From the NCBI GenBank assembly GCA_012931725.1, contig CM022949.1, positions 43,234,189-43,298,188 of the forward strand: a stretch of 64,000 nucleotides of DNA, in the 5' to 3' direction. Under the pieces are notes generated by a model that was given only the letters and a program-made list of their open reading frames with translations, ran no database searches and was not told the DNA's origin. This stretch comes from Litsea cubeba (lineage: Eukaryota > Streptophyta > Magnoliopsida > Laurales > Lauraceae). Each line of letters begins with the position of its first letter. The stretch's first letter is position 1. The position numbers and the translations under genes were made by a program. Shown piece by piece: positions 45,801 to 57,181 of the stretch.

Positions 45801-47354
45801 AGAGAAACCAATCTCACCATTCGTCACAACGAAGGTATTGGTTTGTGGGAGGAATGATTCCAGCATAGCCATGAAGGACTCGTCGGAAAAGATCACGGTC
45901 TCCCTAAAGGCGCGAACCGCCTCAAAAATCCCGGCTTCCTTCAAAACGGCGCCACCAATCAGCAGGATGCGATCCGTCCACGACTTCCACTCGGAGTCAG
46001 CATTGAAACGGCCACGAAGTCGAAAAGGCTTTATCCAATTGCTGCCGTCACCGCTGAAAATACCAAGGCCCACCGGTCTCAAATCGACCGACAGTTAATC
46101 AGAGCCCTGGTAGCCGCTGGATGGCATCAACAGGTCCATGTCAGCAGGCGACCTCTCCGTATATTCAGGAGAACCGCCAACAAAAACCCCAGTCTTGATT
46201 ACATTTGTCCTTCTCACCCAGCTTGGAGGATCTTCCCTCTTAGAGCACGTAGGGGTAAGGCTCATGATCGAGACGGTGCAATCAAACATCGACCGGGTAG
46301 CAACAGTCTTCTTCTCACCATCTGCTGTGAAAGAGAACTGAAAATATCTCCTCTGGTATGTCATGTCATCAGGGACGGCATCACCAAAGAAGAAGGTAGG
46401 CTTGGGTAAAATACTCTGATCTTCCATCATCCATGGACGACCGCTTACCATGATCTTATAGAATTCCTCCCCCTTGAGAGTGATCAGTCACTGCCTCATC
46501 TCATCTCTGTTGAGGGAGTTGCACTCTTCCAGATTTCTCTCAACATACTGGACCTTCTCAAAAGCCTGATGAACGGCCGGATTAGAAGATCTAGCAGATC
46601 GACGAGGTACGCTTGTAGCAGGCTCTTTACCCTTGTTCGTTCTGGAGGAACCACCTGCAAAGGTTGGAAAAGAAAAAGATCAAACATCAAAATGACAGAA
46701 TTTCGCTAAAAAAAAATCTGGCGAAATTTTGACATGATGCCGGGGCAATTCCAAATAAAAGGAACTATCTCGAAAGAAATAGAAAGCTTGAAGATGGGCT
46801 CAACATTGCTGCGAGCTCCGAAACTCCAAACTTTCGAAACCTCAAAGTCTCCGCAAAATCAGGAAGGGCTCAACATCGCTGCGAGCTCCAAATTCCCAAA
46901 TTTGCGACAACTTTCAGGTATGCTATCACATCATGCTACAAAATTCAATTTACAATAGAATACATGCATGAACATCTTGGTTTGCAAAAAAAAAAATGCA
47001 TTATCATGATGAGCAAAAAAAAAAAAAGGAAAGAACAGAAACTTTCTCAAAAAGAAAAGGAGGGAAAGAAAAAAAAAAGAAAAAGAAAAGAAGAGGGGAC
47101 TGGCCCACATGCCGTGGCCCACTGGCCACGTGGCCGTACGGCCAGATCCGTACGGATCTGTCTGTACGGCCCACAAAAAAAATAAGAAAAAAAAAAGAAA
47201 GAAAGCATAAAAAAAAAGAAGAAAAAAAACGTGTGAAAAAAAAGGAAGCAAACACGTGGAAAGAAAAAAAAAAAGAAAAGAAAAGAAAGAAAAAAAAATA
47301 ACTTTTTTTCCTACAATGGAGTTTTCTTGAAAAAGGGAACTTACTTGAAGCCAT
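42819..47354 (-). pseudogene. Antisense five-exon gene of element A, plant-mobile-domain-like protein
   Basis: Inferred exons on the minus strand: 47345-47354 (ATGGCTTCAA, only 10 nt), 44175-46654, 43963-44076, 43784-43894, 42819-43705. All four introns have GT-AG ends and phase 1. Exon 2 carries the large domain (NTFVVTNGEIGFSLKE, ITGLPILGKLFEEFMP, EAIFAGGDGTHIRPH), which fits the plant mobile (aminotransferase-like) domain, and near its end a basic KRARRSKRRR, a likely nuclear signal. Exons 3 and 4 are short and acidic (DDASDEFMEEESV). Exon 5 has a Glu/Arg-rich coiled coil. Breaks: TGA at 46488-46490, TAA at 46095-46097, TAA at 44826-44828 and a frameshift near 44340. Antisense extra ORFs in this position are known from Tat elements; their role is unknown. 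Confidence 0.75.
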
Positions 47355-47475
47355 TGATGGAGAAGAAGAAGAAAAGTCTTCACGATCTTGAAGAAGAAGA
47401 ACTCTTGGTCTTGAAGCCCTCTTGGGATTGTTGCAAAAGAAAGCAATGAGAGCAAGAGATCCAACCTCCTCCTTG

Positions 47476-47484
47476 CTTTTATAG
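47476..47484 (-). promoter_or_regulatory. TATA box for the antisense gene of element A
   Basis: The minus strand reads CTTCTATAAAAGCAAGGAGG, about 125 nt upstream of the ATG at 47354. Between them lies a CT-rich leader typical of plant 5' UTRs. Confidence 0.65.
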
Positions 47485-47529
47485 AAGAGAGCAAACCATA
47501 GAAGGAAAGAAGAAAGAGGTAAGTGTTAC

Positions 47530-47790
47530 TAATTAAGTAACCTTACCAAAAGAAAGAGATTAGAAAGATTCTTTCCCAAAAGAAAGATATCTTGAGGGAT
47601 TTTCTCCCAAAAAGAAATCAATGAGAGATTTTCTCCCAAAGATAGGATCAATGAAAGATTCTTTCCCAAAGGAAGATATCTTGAGATATTCTCTCCCAAA
47701 ATAAAGGGAACATGAGAGATTCTCTCCAAGTAAAGATATTCTTAGATATTCTCTATCCAAAGGAGATACTTTTAGATATTCTTTACAAAA
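47530..47790 (-). repeat. Short tandem repeats of about 33 bp upstream of the antisense promoter
   Basis: Imperfect copies of GAGAGATTCTTTCCCAAA and AAAGATATCTTGAGATATTC alternate about seven times. They lie upstream of the antisense TATA box and could affect that promoter; this is inference. Confidence 0.65.
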
Positions 47791-48059
47791 GTGACACCAT
47801 ATGAGATCTAAGCAATTTCAAAAGCTTAAGGTCCCATGGGTTAGCCCATATGAGCCAGGTTTGACCACCTAGGCACTAAAAAAAATAAAAAATTTGGGCT
47901 TTTAGTCAAAGAGAAATCCCTCTTACCAAGAGCATACAAAAATGGTTCCATGCCTCTTTGAGTTGATTCGACCATACAAAAGAGAATTCCAAGCCCCATG
48001 AGCTTCCAAAAATCAAACCATCCAGCCTCATCTACCAAATTGAGCCAAAATCTTGAAAT

Positions 48060-48330
48060 TGACATTCCACAAAAAACCAAAACAAATCCTGGTCCCCTAA
48101 CTTGCCACATACAGCCTGTTAGGTCACAAGACCTAAATCAAAAACCAAAACCTGATCCCCTAACTTGCCACATACAGCCTGTTAGGTCACAAGATCAAAA
48201 TCAAAATTGATCCCCCAACATTCCACATACAGCTTGTTTGGTCATACGGTCAAAACCAAACTCGACCCCCTAACCTGCCACATACAGCCTGTTAGGTCAC
48301 AAGGTCAAAACCCAAATCCACATCCCTGAT
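48060..48330 (+). repeat. Approximately 65-bp tandem repeats, four copies, before the 3' LTR of element A
   Basis: CCCCTAACTTGCCACATACA followed by GCCTGTTAGGTCACAAG recurs four times, with CAAAACC spacers. Confidence 0.8.
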
Positions 48331-48523
48331 GTCATCTTCAAAACTTTGCCTCGAGATGGTACGTGATCCCTTTCACTACCATAAAATTCCACTGAAAGCT
48401 CAAAAGGCTACAAATACCAAAAAGAAAGACTGCTCAAAGACTCTTGGTCCAGTCACAGGCTCTCCTTCACAAATCTCTTCGAGGCACATCGACTACAAAA
48501 GTTAAGCAACTCGTCGCTGTACC

Positions 48524-48532
48524 GCGAGGGGG
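48524..48532 (+). promoter_or_regulatory. Polypurine tract of element A
   Basis: GCGAGGGGG lies 4 bp before the 3' LTR start and is the only purine run at the internal edge of the LTR. Confidence 0.65.
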
Positions 48533-48536
48533 CATT

Positions 48537-50936
48537 TATTGACACCAAAAATGTCACTTCGCCTCTTCAAGATCCAAAGAGCTACATGAAGTCGCAACCT
48601 GCCATAAATAGGCAATGCTACTTCCAAAAAATCAAATCTTGTCAGAATCAAACAAAAACTGCAAGATCTTTCAAGACAGCCAAAAGAGGAGTACACAAGA
48701 AGTTTCGGGCCATTTCAAAATCATTTGGCCTAACTTCGCTTCTCCAGCAGCTGAAAAGGAGCTCCCGGCAGCAAAAACATCGGAGACACCAAATCTTCGA
48801 TCAGAGCTGATGGATGGTCTCAAAATACATCCAATAGACGTCAAGTTCCGAGTCAAACCGACGACATTTGACCCTACATCAACCCTTGAACAGCTAAATC
48901 AAGCCTCTCAGCGGCAAAGCTCCCTGGGACCATGGTTTCCAAGACAGAGCCTATGGATCATCTTAAAATGACTCCAATAGGTTCCCTGTCAAATTTCAAG
49001 TCAATCGGACATCGGTTGGCTGCACATCAAGCCGCGACATCTTCATCGCGACAAAAGCAAGCCTACTGGTGATAGGACCCCAAACGGCTTCAAAACTCAA
49101 ACAAAAGCCTATGGTTGGTCTTATTTATTACTCAGAAGGCTTCACCCCAAATTTCAGGTCATTCCGACATCGTTTGACCCAGTTTCAGCTTCTGACGGAA
49201 AATCGGCAGCTCTGCGCGGCAAAGTCTTCAGCTTTCTCGAAAAATTAGAAACTTTGCAAACCAAAATGAAAGGATTCTCATCAATTTTTCTACAGGGAAA
49301 TCAGGCCAATAAATGATCAAAAATGTCAATGAAAAATACAGAAGAAAGAAGAATCGAAAAAAAAGAAAAAACGGAAACAAAACGGGACAAAAGGGGGGAA
49401 AATCCCCCCAGCCGGGATCACCAGGAGGGCCCCGGAAACCCCATTTTTAAGCCGTTTCTTCGCGATTCGAAGCGTCCGACTCCTCTGATTTTCCAAAACT
49501 CATACTTTTGAGACACCAAATCCTCTGACATCCGTCAAAACCACGGGTCAATCATCAAGAGTATCGAAATCAACATTGATCTCCAACCGGTCAACCAAAA
49601 AAGTGTGCTTTCTACCCTACCAATCGAGAAATCGACAGTACAGATGGCACCGACCCGCTGTTGGCAACTAACACCTGAAGTTACATGGTCATCCGATGTC
49701 GATCTACATGAAGATCCATCGATAATCATCGCCAGAAAAATCCCAAAAGACGCGGCACGGCCCGCGACTCTTCAACTGCTCGGCGACCACTTAATGCGAT
49801 TAATTGACTAGCTTTATTACAGTCATTAATCCATTTCTTTGGACGGACCAATCAGAAGCAAGCATCCGGGAGTTACAAGTCAAGAGATTCATGGCATTTA
49901 AACCATGAAACTCCTCCCATCATGGTGATTAAAGGCGATTAAATGCCCTCAATCTCCTCCGGCCAATCAGAAGCCAAGAAAAGGAGTTACAAAATAAAGA
50001 ATTCAATCTTGTAACTCCTCCCTTTATGTAGCTTTATGGCAATTAAGGCTCATAAACCCTCCTAAATGGCTACCAAAAAGCCTATAAATAGGAGAGCACT
50101 CCAAGAAGAAACGACGGCAGACAGAGATCGGAAAAAACACAGAGACACAGACAAAGCACAGAAATTCAGAGAAGGAAAATAGAGAAAACTCTGCGGAAGT
50201 TATACACCGACCACCGCTACAAGGTGACAAAAGTCCCTTGGGGGTACCCCCCCCCAAGGTCCTTGCCTTCTCCTTCTGCCTCCAATGGCTTAGATGTGGC
50301 TTTTCAGCCCGTCTACTTGGTTTTTTATTGGACATAGGACCTCCTTTTGGTCTTTGTCCTCTAAAAACCTGAGGTTATAGCCAAGCCAAGCGAATCAATA
50401 GCATCCTCTGTTCTCATCTGCATGGATGATGGCGAAGTCCACACATGGCTTGCGACCGTCAATCTGAACGAGTCCCCCACAATCTCCTGAGAAGTTAGAT
50501 CCTCCTTTTCTTGCTTTTCATTGTAGTTTGTATTTTTCCAAAAGAGACAAAAATCACAACTCTTGTCTTTCATTATTGATAAGAATTGTAAATCGGCTAT
50601 AAACGCCAAAATCGGCTATAAACGCCAAAAATCGGCAATAAACGCCAAAATCGGCTATAAATGCCAAAAAATCGCCTTTCACGACAAATCAAGAAAATGT
50701 CTCTTTTCTTAAATATATGTGCAATGGAAAACTTGAAAGCAGTTGATTTCCTTTTTACTTGCGAAGGTTGATCTCCGGATCACCACTTGCAATTCCAAGT
50801 AAAATAGAAAATCTGGCACACCCACACAAAAGAAATGTTGATGCACGCCTCTGCCCCCCAGTTGCGAAAGGGTCGTACCCAACAGACTCCCACGTCCGCC
50901 GACCTCGGTAGAACCAGGCAGGAGCGCTGTCCATAA
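48537..50936 (+). mobile_element. 3' LTR of element A (2,400 bp)
   Basis: It is homologous to the 5' LTR from end to end. Its terminal bases have changed: it starts TATTGACACC (TG to TA) and ends GCTGTCCATAA (CA to AA). It has a clear TATA box (CCTATAAATAGGAG, about 50083-50090), the GGTACC hairpin at 50236-50260, and lacks the GC palindrome found at 26306 in the 5' LTR. Confidence 0.9.
50083..50090 (+). promoter_or_regulatory. TATA box in the 3' LTR of element A
   Basis: TATAAATA, at the place matching 26998 in the 5' LTR. It could start transcripts into the flanking DNA at 50937 onwards. Confidence 0.6.
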
Positions 50937-52195
50937 GGGGTTCGACCGAGGACTAGCCGTTGGGCATTTTTTTGTATAAAAAGAAGCTCATTCCTTAGCC
51001 AAATTTGAGGAACTTTTAGGCCCTCCTTGAGGTGGTTTGAGGCCAAAGAAAATGGAATAAGCTAAGGGAGGCTAGTGGGTCTTTTGGAAAGCTAAAGCTT
51101 GGATCCATTAAGTTAAATCAACAAGTAGGCTTTACTTTCTAATCATATGTTTTCATGCTTTGTTTTAATTATTGGTAAATCTTTTCTAGCATATTAAACT
51201 ATGATTTGTTGTATCCTTAACATGTATACATTTTGAATTGATTCATTGTTTTGGATGCATCGCCATGATTCAAACCAAGTAGGACTCTAATTGGTATATA
51301 TGTGAATCTTGTTTTGGAATCCTCTTTGAAGTCAAATCACATGTATTTTGTTTTAAAGTTTCACAACTTGTTTTGCTTTGATTGGTATATCATCTTCAAG
51401 TTGTGTTTTTAAATACATGAAATTTGACCCTTTATTTCAATCATCTCTATTTGTGTGCTACATTGCTAATTTGATTGAAATCCTTATGCATCTCATGTTT
51501 TATTCTTTGAATTTCACAACTTGTTTAGAATAGATAGGTATGTCTTTTACAAGTTACTTTTAACATGTGATTAGCATTTCCTCAATCATAAATGTTTTCA
51601 TGAGCTAAAACTTTCAAAAGCCTTTGGCATACATTTATGATCTTTTATTTTCAAATTGATTGAGGACATCATACATACATGTTATGCATCATCTTTGCAT
51701 TCTTATTATGTGTATGTGAATTAGATTTTCACTTTTATATCCGCCTATTTAGAGGCATTATATTTGAGCCAAAATTGTAATCTCCATCAAGTGTATTATA
51801 GACACTACTTAGAGAGATAACCAACCTTTTGGATGAAGAGGTTATTGCTTAGCCTTGAAAAGCATAATGTAAAGGTTATTGCTTAGCCTTGAAAAGCATA
51901 TTGTAAAGGTTATTGCTTAGCCTATTAAAAGCATACTTAGTGGAAATCTGGTGGGGTGCGAGGAACACAAACCGGTAGTGGATGTAGGCATTGAGGCCGA
52001 ACCACTATAAATCATTGTGTTATTGTGTGTGCTATGTGGTGATTATGTTTATTAGCTTCCGCATTTTGTTTGTTAATCATCACAAGTGACTAGTTGATTT
52101 AAAGAAGTTAAAATTTGTCATAATTGGTCACTAATTAGTAGCTCATCCTATTCACCCCCCCCCCCCCCCTCTAGGGTAAGAATCCAGGACTTACA
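50937..52195 (+). mobile_element. Copia-type LTR 1, right part
   Basis: It continues the LTR begun at 24924. The 3' end carries CCTATTCACCCCC with a C run and CTCTAGGG, a mark I know from the LTR ends of several plant Copia families (Angela, SIRE and relatives), and stops at GGACTTACA. Three copies of TTATTGCTTAGCCT lie at about 51840-51925. The Copia lineage is not certain. Confidence 0.6.
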
Positions 52196-52295
52196 AGGTG
52201 TTTTAAGGCCTACGTAGCTTAATTTATATTTCCATTTTGAGTGCTTAATGTGTTCTTGTGTGATATTGCAATTTCTAGAGTCGACTTATATACTA
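52196..52295. other. 100-bp spacer between two inverted Copia-type LTRs
   Basis: No primer-binding site starting with TGG follows LTR 1, and no ORF is present. It separates the 3' ends of LTR 1 (plus) and LTR 2 (minus). Confidence 0.4.
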
Positions 52296-53018
52296 TGTGA
52301 AAGTCCGGGATCCGAACCCTAAATGGGGGGTGAAGGGTGAGTTAGATTTTAGTGACAAATTATGCCAAATTTTAACTTCTTTAAATCAATTAGTCACAAG
52401 TGATGATATAGAATTAAAATATGAAAGCTAACAAAAACAATCACCACAAAGCATATACCATAACACAAAGATTTATAGTTGTTCACCTTTAATGCTTACA
52501 TCCACTACCGGCTTGTGATCCTACACCCCACCAGATTGTCATTATCTCAAATTTAAGCTTTTAAATAAGCTAAGCAATAACCTTCACACTATGCTTTCCA
52601 AGGCTAAGCAATAACCTCTACAATATGCTTTTCTAGCCTAAGCAATAACTTTAAAATATGCTTTTCTATGCTAAGCAATAACTTTTACAAGGCTAAAGTC
52701 TTTCTCTCTCAATTGTGTCTAGGATACACTCAAAGAGATACAAATTAAGCTTTAATTACAATGCCTCTTTTTTAGGCGGATATGAAAGTGTAAATCTAAC
52801 TCACACAACACTCTATCCAATGCAAAGATGAATGCTTAAAGTGTTTGTGTCAAGACTTCAATCAAATTTAAAAAATAGCTCAATGAATATAAGCTAATGC
52901 TCTTGAAAGTTTAAATCACAAATGTTTTGATTGAAGTGAAAAAACAAATCATATGTAATTCAAATGAACAACTTGTAAAGTTATGACTTATCAAGTTATG
53001 CATGTGATTTGTGAACTT
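52296..53018 (-). mobile_element. Copia-type LTR 2, 3' part, inverted
   Basis: The minus strand ends ...CCCGGACTTTCACA at 52296 and is homologous to 51470-52195 of LTR 1 (for example CTGGTGGGGTG, CCGGTAGTGGATGTA and TGATTTAAAGAAGTTAAAAT in both). I judge identity at about 75-80% by eye. A CACTA element splits it at 53018/62833. Confidence 0.6.
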
Positions 53019-53470
53019 CACTACACCATTTCAGGGCTTTTACAGCGTGCCATGCCCGCCGTAAATGTAAGTTTACGGCTCATGGGGGTCGTGCCATAAA
53101 AGCTCTTGCCGTAAAAGGTTCGATGTAATTACAGCGTGCATAACAGGCCGTAAGTAGGATCAATGCACGCCGAAAATGATGTTGTTAGGACTTTTTGGAC
53201 CAGATTTATGGCCTATTAAGCAGGCCGTAAATGCTAAACTTTTACGACGCAAACTGAGTGCCGTTAAAGCATTGGTGTGCTTAAGTTTATTGCACACGTA
53301 GTACGCCGTGAATACTTGAAAAGAAAAATGTTTTACAAAGCTTGCATTTGTGGGCTATAAATGGGTTGTGTACAATCTGATTAACGGCTCCAAATGCAAT
53401 ATGTTTTTACAACTTGCAAATGCAGGCCATTAAAGAATTGGCCAGTTTTAATTTATGGCTCGAAAGGCGT
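53019..53470. repeat. Left terminal and subterminal repeats of the CACTA element
   Basis: After the terminal repeat come about ten short direct and inverted copies of GCCGTAAA and TTTACGGCTC or TACAGCGTGC. In CACTA elements such repeats bind the transposase accessory protein. Confidence 0.75.
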
Positions 53471-55178
53471 GCCTTAATTGTTTTTTTTATATAAAAAAAA
53501 TTAATTATTTTTTAATTAAAAAAATTAAATCCATATTTTTTTATTGCTACAAATACAAATTAATAAACTAAAATAAAAAATGTAAACCGAATCTGCAAAT
53601 AAACACTAGACCTGCAGTTAAAAACAAAAACACTGGACTTGCAGTCTATACAAGCTAGATAGGCCATAAGAAAAAAAATACATGAAAATGATCATTCATT
53701 CAAATCAATACCAAAACAATGAGGGAATTCTTGTTTGTTCATTTACAAGATTCACACACTTTTCGTTTTCTTCCATTAAGATTTATTCGCAAAGGTACCT
53801 ACCATTACATGAAAGTAAACTCCATCGTTGTCATGTCATCATTGAATCATAAGGAAAAAAATACATGAAAAGGATCAACCATTCAAATCTTCCACACTAC
53901 AAACATAGCATCGTCAACGTTGCTTATTAGAATCTGGGGAACCAGAGATTGACAAAAGCTATATGCCCAAATCATCTCAAAAACTCCATATCTTAAATCA
54001 TGACGAAACGAACACGTCCGGCATATGTATACATCCATTGCAGTTTATGTACACGTCCGGCAGTGATTTTGGAACTCCACATTTTGGGTTTGATCTATAG
54101 AAAATATGCAAAAAAACAATCTCCCTGGGAAACAAACATTTTACAAGACACTTCTAAACACATTCTAAGGCAACAATCAACCCAACGACAAAATATACCC
54201 ACAAAATCCGAACAAAAAAAATCAAGAAACATAAAAAAATAAAAAATCACAGCATATATATATATTAAAGAGAGTACATAATATGGTTCTGTTTGTTCAT
54301 TCAGAATTGTGTACCGTTCAAATTCAAATGCTTTGTCAATGTTCACGTTCAAATGCTTTGTCAACTATGAACATTATATGGAAGCCACAAAAAATGTACA
54401 AAACATTCTCAAATCCAACATTGAATATTGAAAAAAATAATATTATAACCATCACATTGAACATTACAGAACCTTCAAATATCCCCATTCAATGGCTTAT
54501 CCCGCACATGGAAAAAATTTCTGAATAAGAGAGAGGGCTTTCAAACAAACACCATTCAGGAAAAAGAAAACCTGCAGTACACCGTACACCAATAAAACTT
54601 TGCACATTATATACAAAGTGATCATAACTAATAATTAACATAAAGTTTGACTAGACAAATCTCTATGGAAATATTGTATATATATAGAAGGTAAACAAAA
54701 AAAAGGGCTTACACTATAATCACACTTTTTACCTTCTGGTTCATTCCTAGCAAGGAGGAAGAGAATGATATATATATAACCTAAAAAGAAAAGCTGAAAG
54801 TTAATGAACAAGGAAGCTGAACAAACCTGCAATATACAGGTTTTATTAAAATATTGTTAAAAAACAAGAGGATGAAAAACTACTTTTTTTCATAACTGAA
54901 GTTCCTGCTGAATGTTGGATCCCTGATAAGTTTAGATCATTTTTAGGGAAAAAAGTGCATCCTTGTCAAATAACCTAGACACATTTACATACAGCCATAG
55001 TAATTTCTGAAACGCAATCCATGCACATCCACCAAATCAGGTATGATGAGCAAGTAAAAGGGCTTATATGGTACTGAAATATCTTCAAGTGAGAAGAATT
55101 GAACAAGTGTATAAAGATCAGAGCCGAAAACTGAGATCAAGGACTTTCCCTCCAAGACATAATTCCACTACATCTTAC
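53470..55178. other. AT-rich interior of the CACTA element, left part
   Basis: No coding exon is recognised. A motif with AAAAAATACATGAAAA(t/g)GATCA occurs twice (about 53667 and 53860). Confidence 0.45.
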
Positions 55179-55861
55179 CTTATCATCCAAGGTAACAGAT
55201 GCATTGTATGTACGGAAAAACTTTTACTGTAAGGCCAGGCATCAGTTACTTCAAATGCGCATTGAGTTTGCTGGTGTCCAACTTGTCAAAAAGATCTTCC
55301 CCTTCCTTTTTTCCTGATCAACAGAAACAAAGATACTCATTTAGTCTCACAAACTGGATGGGAAAGCTGATAGCACCAAAAGCCATGCAGTCACCTTGTT
55401 GGAACTGTTGAATAGCTTTATAGACAGGAAGCTCCACTTCTACAGTGTTGAAATATCTGATGGAATATTTACCAAGGAAATCAAACTGGGAGAAGAAAGA
55501 AGAGTGCATGACATGATTGTCAACTAAAGAAAACACATAAAAGAAGCCAAAGCAAAGAAGTGTTATGTCACATATAATTATTATCTTTAGGAGTCCCTTA
55601 GGCTGGGGGCACACCAATAAGAAATCAATCACTCACCCAAATAATCATTGAACCAATGCTCAGAAAATCACTCCAGAGAAGAAGAATCCACAATTAAGTG
55701 ATTAATGGCTCACCCAAGGAATCTGTTGACTAAAATGAGATAAACACTAAAAAAAAATAGCCAGAAAACCCAATCTCTTACCTGTAACTTATTCAGAGAG
55801 ACTAACGTGACATTTTCAACTTTCAGAGTGCATCAACGAACTGTATCAGCCTCATCATCAT
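55179..55861 (-). pseudogene. TOP1: Captured DNA topoisomerase I fragment, three exons
   Basis: Type IB topoisomerase relaxes supercoiled DNA in the nucleus. Three exons are readable with GT-AG introns: 55782-55861 (DDEADTV, then CTLKVENVTLVSLNKLQ), 55395-55485 (FDFLGKYSIRYFNTVEVELP, VYKAIQQFQQG) and 55179-55313 (EDLFDKLDTSKLNAHLK, LMPGLTVKVF, then RTYNASVTLDD in a shifted frame). The phase-1 join between the last two is kept. These match consecutive parts of the conserved core of plant topoisomerase I. The exon with the active-site Tyr is not seen. Breaks: TGA in exon 1 (Cys expected), TAA after NAHLK (Glu expected) and a one-base shift before RTYNAS. Introns are retained, so the capture was from DNA, not from an mRNA. 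Confidence 0.85.
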
Positions 55862-56888
55862 CTTGCAGAAGAAAAATCAATTGCAAAAGGCACAAATTTG
55901 TGAAATATATGACAAATTTAGACACTTTTCTGATATCAAAAGGGTACTTTTACTCTTGAAAAAGGACCGCAGAGACTCAGAATAATGATGATGACCAAAA
56001 CTCTTAATAATCTCTGATGCCGGGTGGTTCAACTCTAAAGTTTCCAACCTGACATGAAGATGATTGTCAAATAAGTCCACAAAACTGAGACTGGGAATCC
56101 AATGAAGTGGAATGGTCTCATTGGTGTCAGCCAACAAATAAAAGGTTCATATCTAAATTCTCTAACAAAAAGAAAGAGAGCAAGAGACATTAATTCAAGT
56201 GTAGGGAGGCTAACTGAAAGATTCAAAATATTACCAGTGTCATAATGAGAACAGATTCAGAGGACTCAAAATGAAATAAAAAAAACATGGTCCAGCATGG
56301 AGTTGAAGAAAGCAATTGATTTCTTTTATTTTCTTTTTTTGAATGATAAAATCAGGTCAAATTTCCATAGGTCAGACTCAATCCACATTCAATAAACATT
56401 TATGGCCCACTAGTGGGCCACCCTTATTTTGGTGTTAGGGCATCTACATGGTGAGGCTGCATGATGATGTTACATGGACATTGGATCTCATACATAGAAT
56501 ATATCCCCACATGTGCCATTTGGACTAAGCACAAGGAACAAGAAGCATGCACATCTTAATACTTCCTTGCTAAAAAGAAAAAAAATGGAACAATGATCTG
56601 CCCACAAGACCATCTTGTTTATGGATCCTTTTAGTGGTCTCTTAAAAATACCATCCTTTAATAAGAAGGATACCATATCCAGATTAACACACTCTAACTC
56701 TATATAAAACTATGTATTGGAAGGGTTCCGGCAGTTTAAAAATAAGATTTGAAACTCCATATGCATATATCCAAACTTCCTACAAAATGCATCACAGTGG
56801 ATTGCTACTGTTAAATATGAGCAATTGGTCTAAAGGATAAGTAAAAATAATTTATGCAAAACACTACCCCTAGAAAGTTTGTGTGAAC

Positions 56889-56921
<33 letters not shown>

Positions 56922-57104
56922 CAGTTTTCCCTACATTAATAAACAAGAAGAAGATGAGCTTTATTGAATAGTAACTAAAGAAAAGTGTCATACTGTGGAA
57001 CTTTTTTTCTTGCACACACCTGAGATAATAGCTACGGAGAAGGTGATAACTATATATAACTATTTGCTCTTAAATTCAATACCCATAAAATAGTTTCTTG
57101 ATAC
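55862..57104. other. CACTA interior between captured fragments
   Basis: A minus-strand stretch at about 55890-56110 (LETLELNHPASEIIKSFGHH) looks coding-like, but I do not recognise it. A (GT)n(GA)n microsatellite lies at about 56888-56922. Nothing else is seen. Confidence 0.4.
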
Positions 57105-57181
57105 CTACAAGCGGCTCTTCACATGAGCTAGTGTCAGATACTTCACATTCATCAACTCCAAAACTGATTTGGGTGTCGTTC
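57105..57181 (-). pseudogene. Captured KANADI-type GARP exon
   Basis: The 77-bp exon reads TPKSVLELMNVKYLTLAHVK, then SRL and a stop. This is the second half of the GARP DNA-binding domain of KANADI transcription factors (family consensus TPKSVLELMNVKDLTLAHVK). The acceptor (ATAG) and donor (GTATC) flank it. The last codon of the exon, Gln in the family, is TAG here, and His has become Arg two residues earlier. The neighbouring KANADI exons are not seen. Confidence 0.8.

Larger units (their letters stand above)
25428..50936 (+). mobile_element. Element A: giant Tat-lineage Ty3/Gypsy retrotransposon (25.5 kb with a nested solo LTR)
   Basis: Both LTRs are present (25428-27816 and 48537-50936), as are PBS, leader, gag, protease, G-patch, RT, RNase H, archaeal-type RNase H, integrase, a repeat-rich 3' region, an antisense spliced gene and a polypurine tract. 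Without the 2.46-kb solo LTR and its 5-bp duplication the element is about 23 kb, in the size range of the largest plant LTR elements (Ogre and relatives, also Tat lineage). The target duplication is GGGGG at 25423-25427 against GGGGT at 50937-50941, one mismatch. The flanks read on into each other as a split Copia-type LTR. Frameshifts and stops in gag and pol make it non-autonomous now. Confidence 0.88.

Noticed and set aside
46931..47494. Minus-strand frame of 187 codons, mostly Phe, Ser and Leu
   Set aside because: It is the translation of A-rich purine runs within the first intron of the antisense gene and of its leader.
54000..54530. Small AT-rich frames in the CACTA interior
   Set aside because: Low-complexity, no splice context and no homology recognised.
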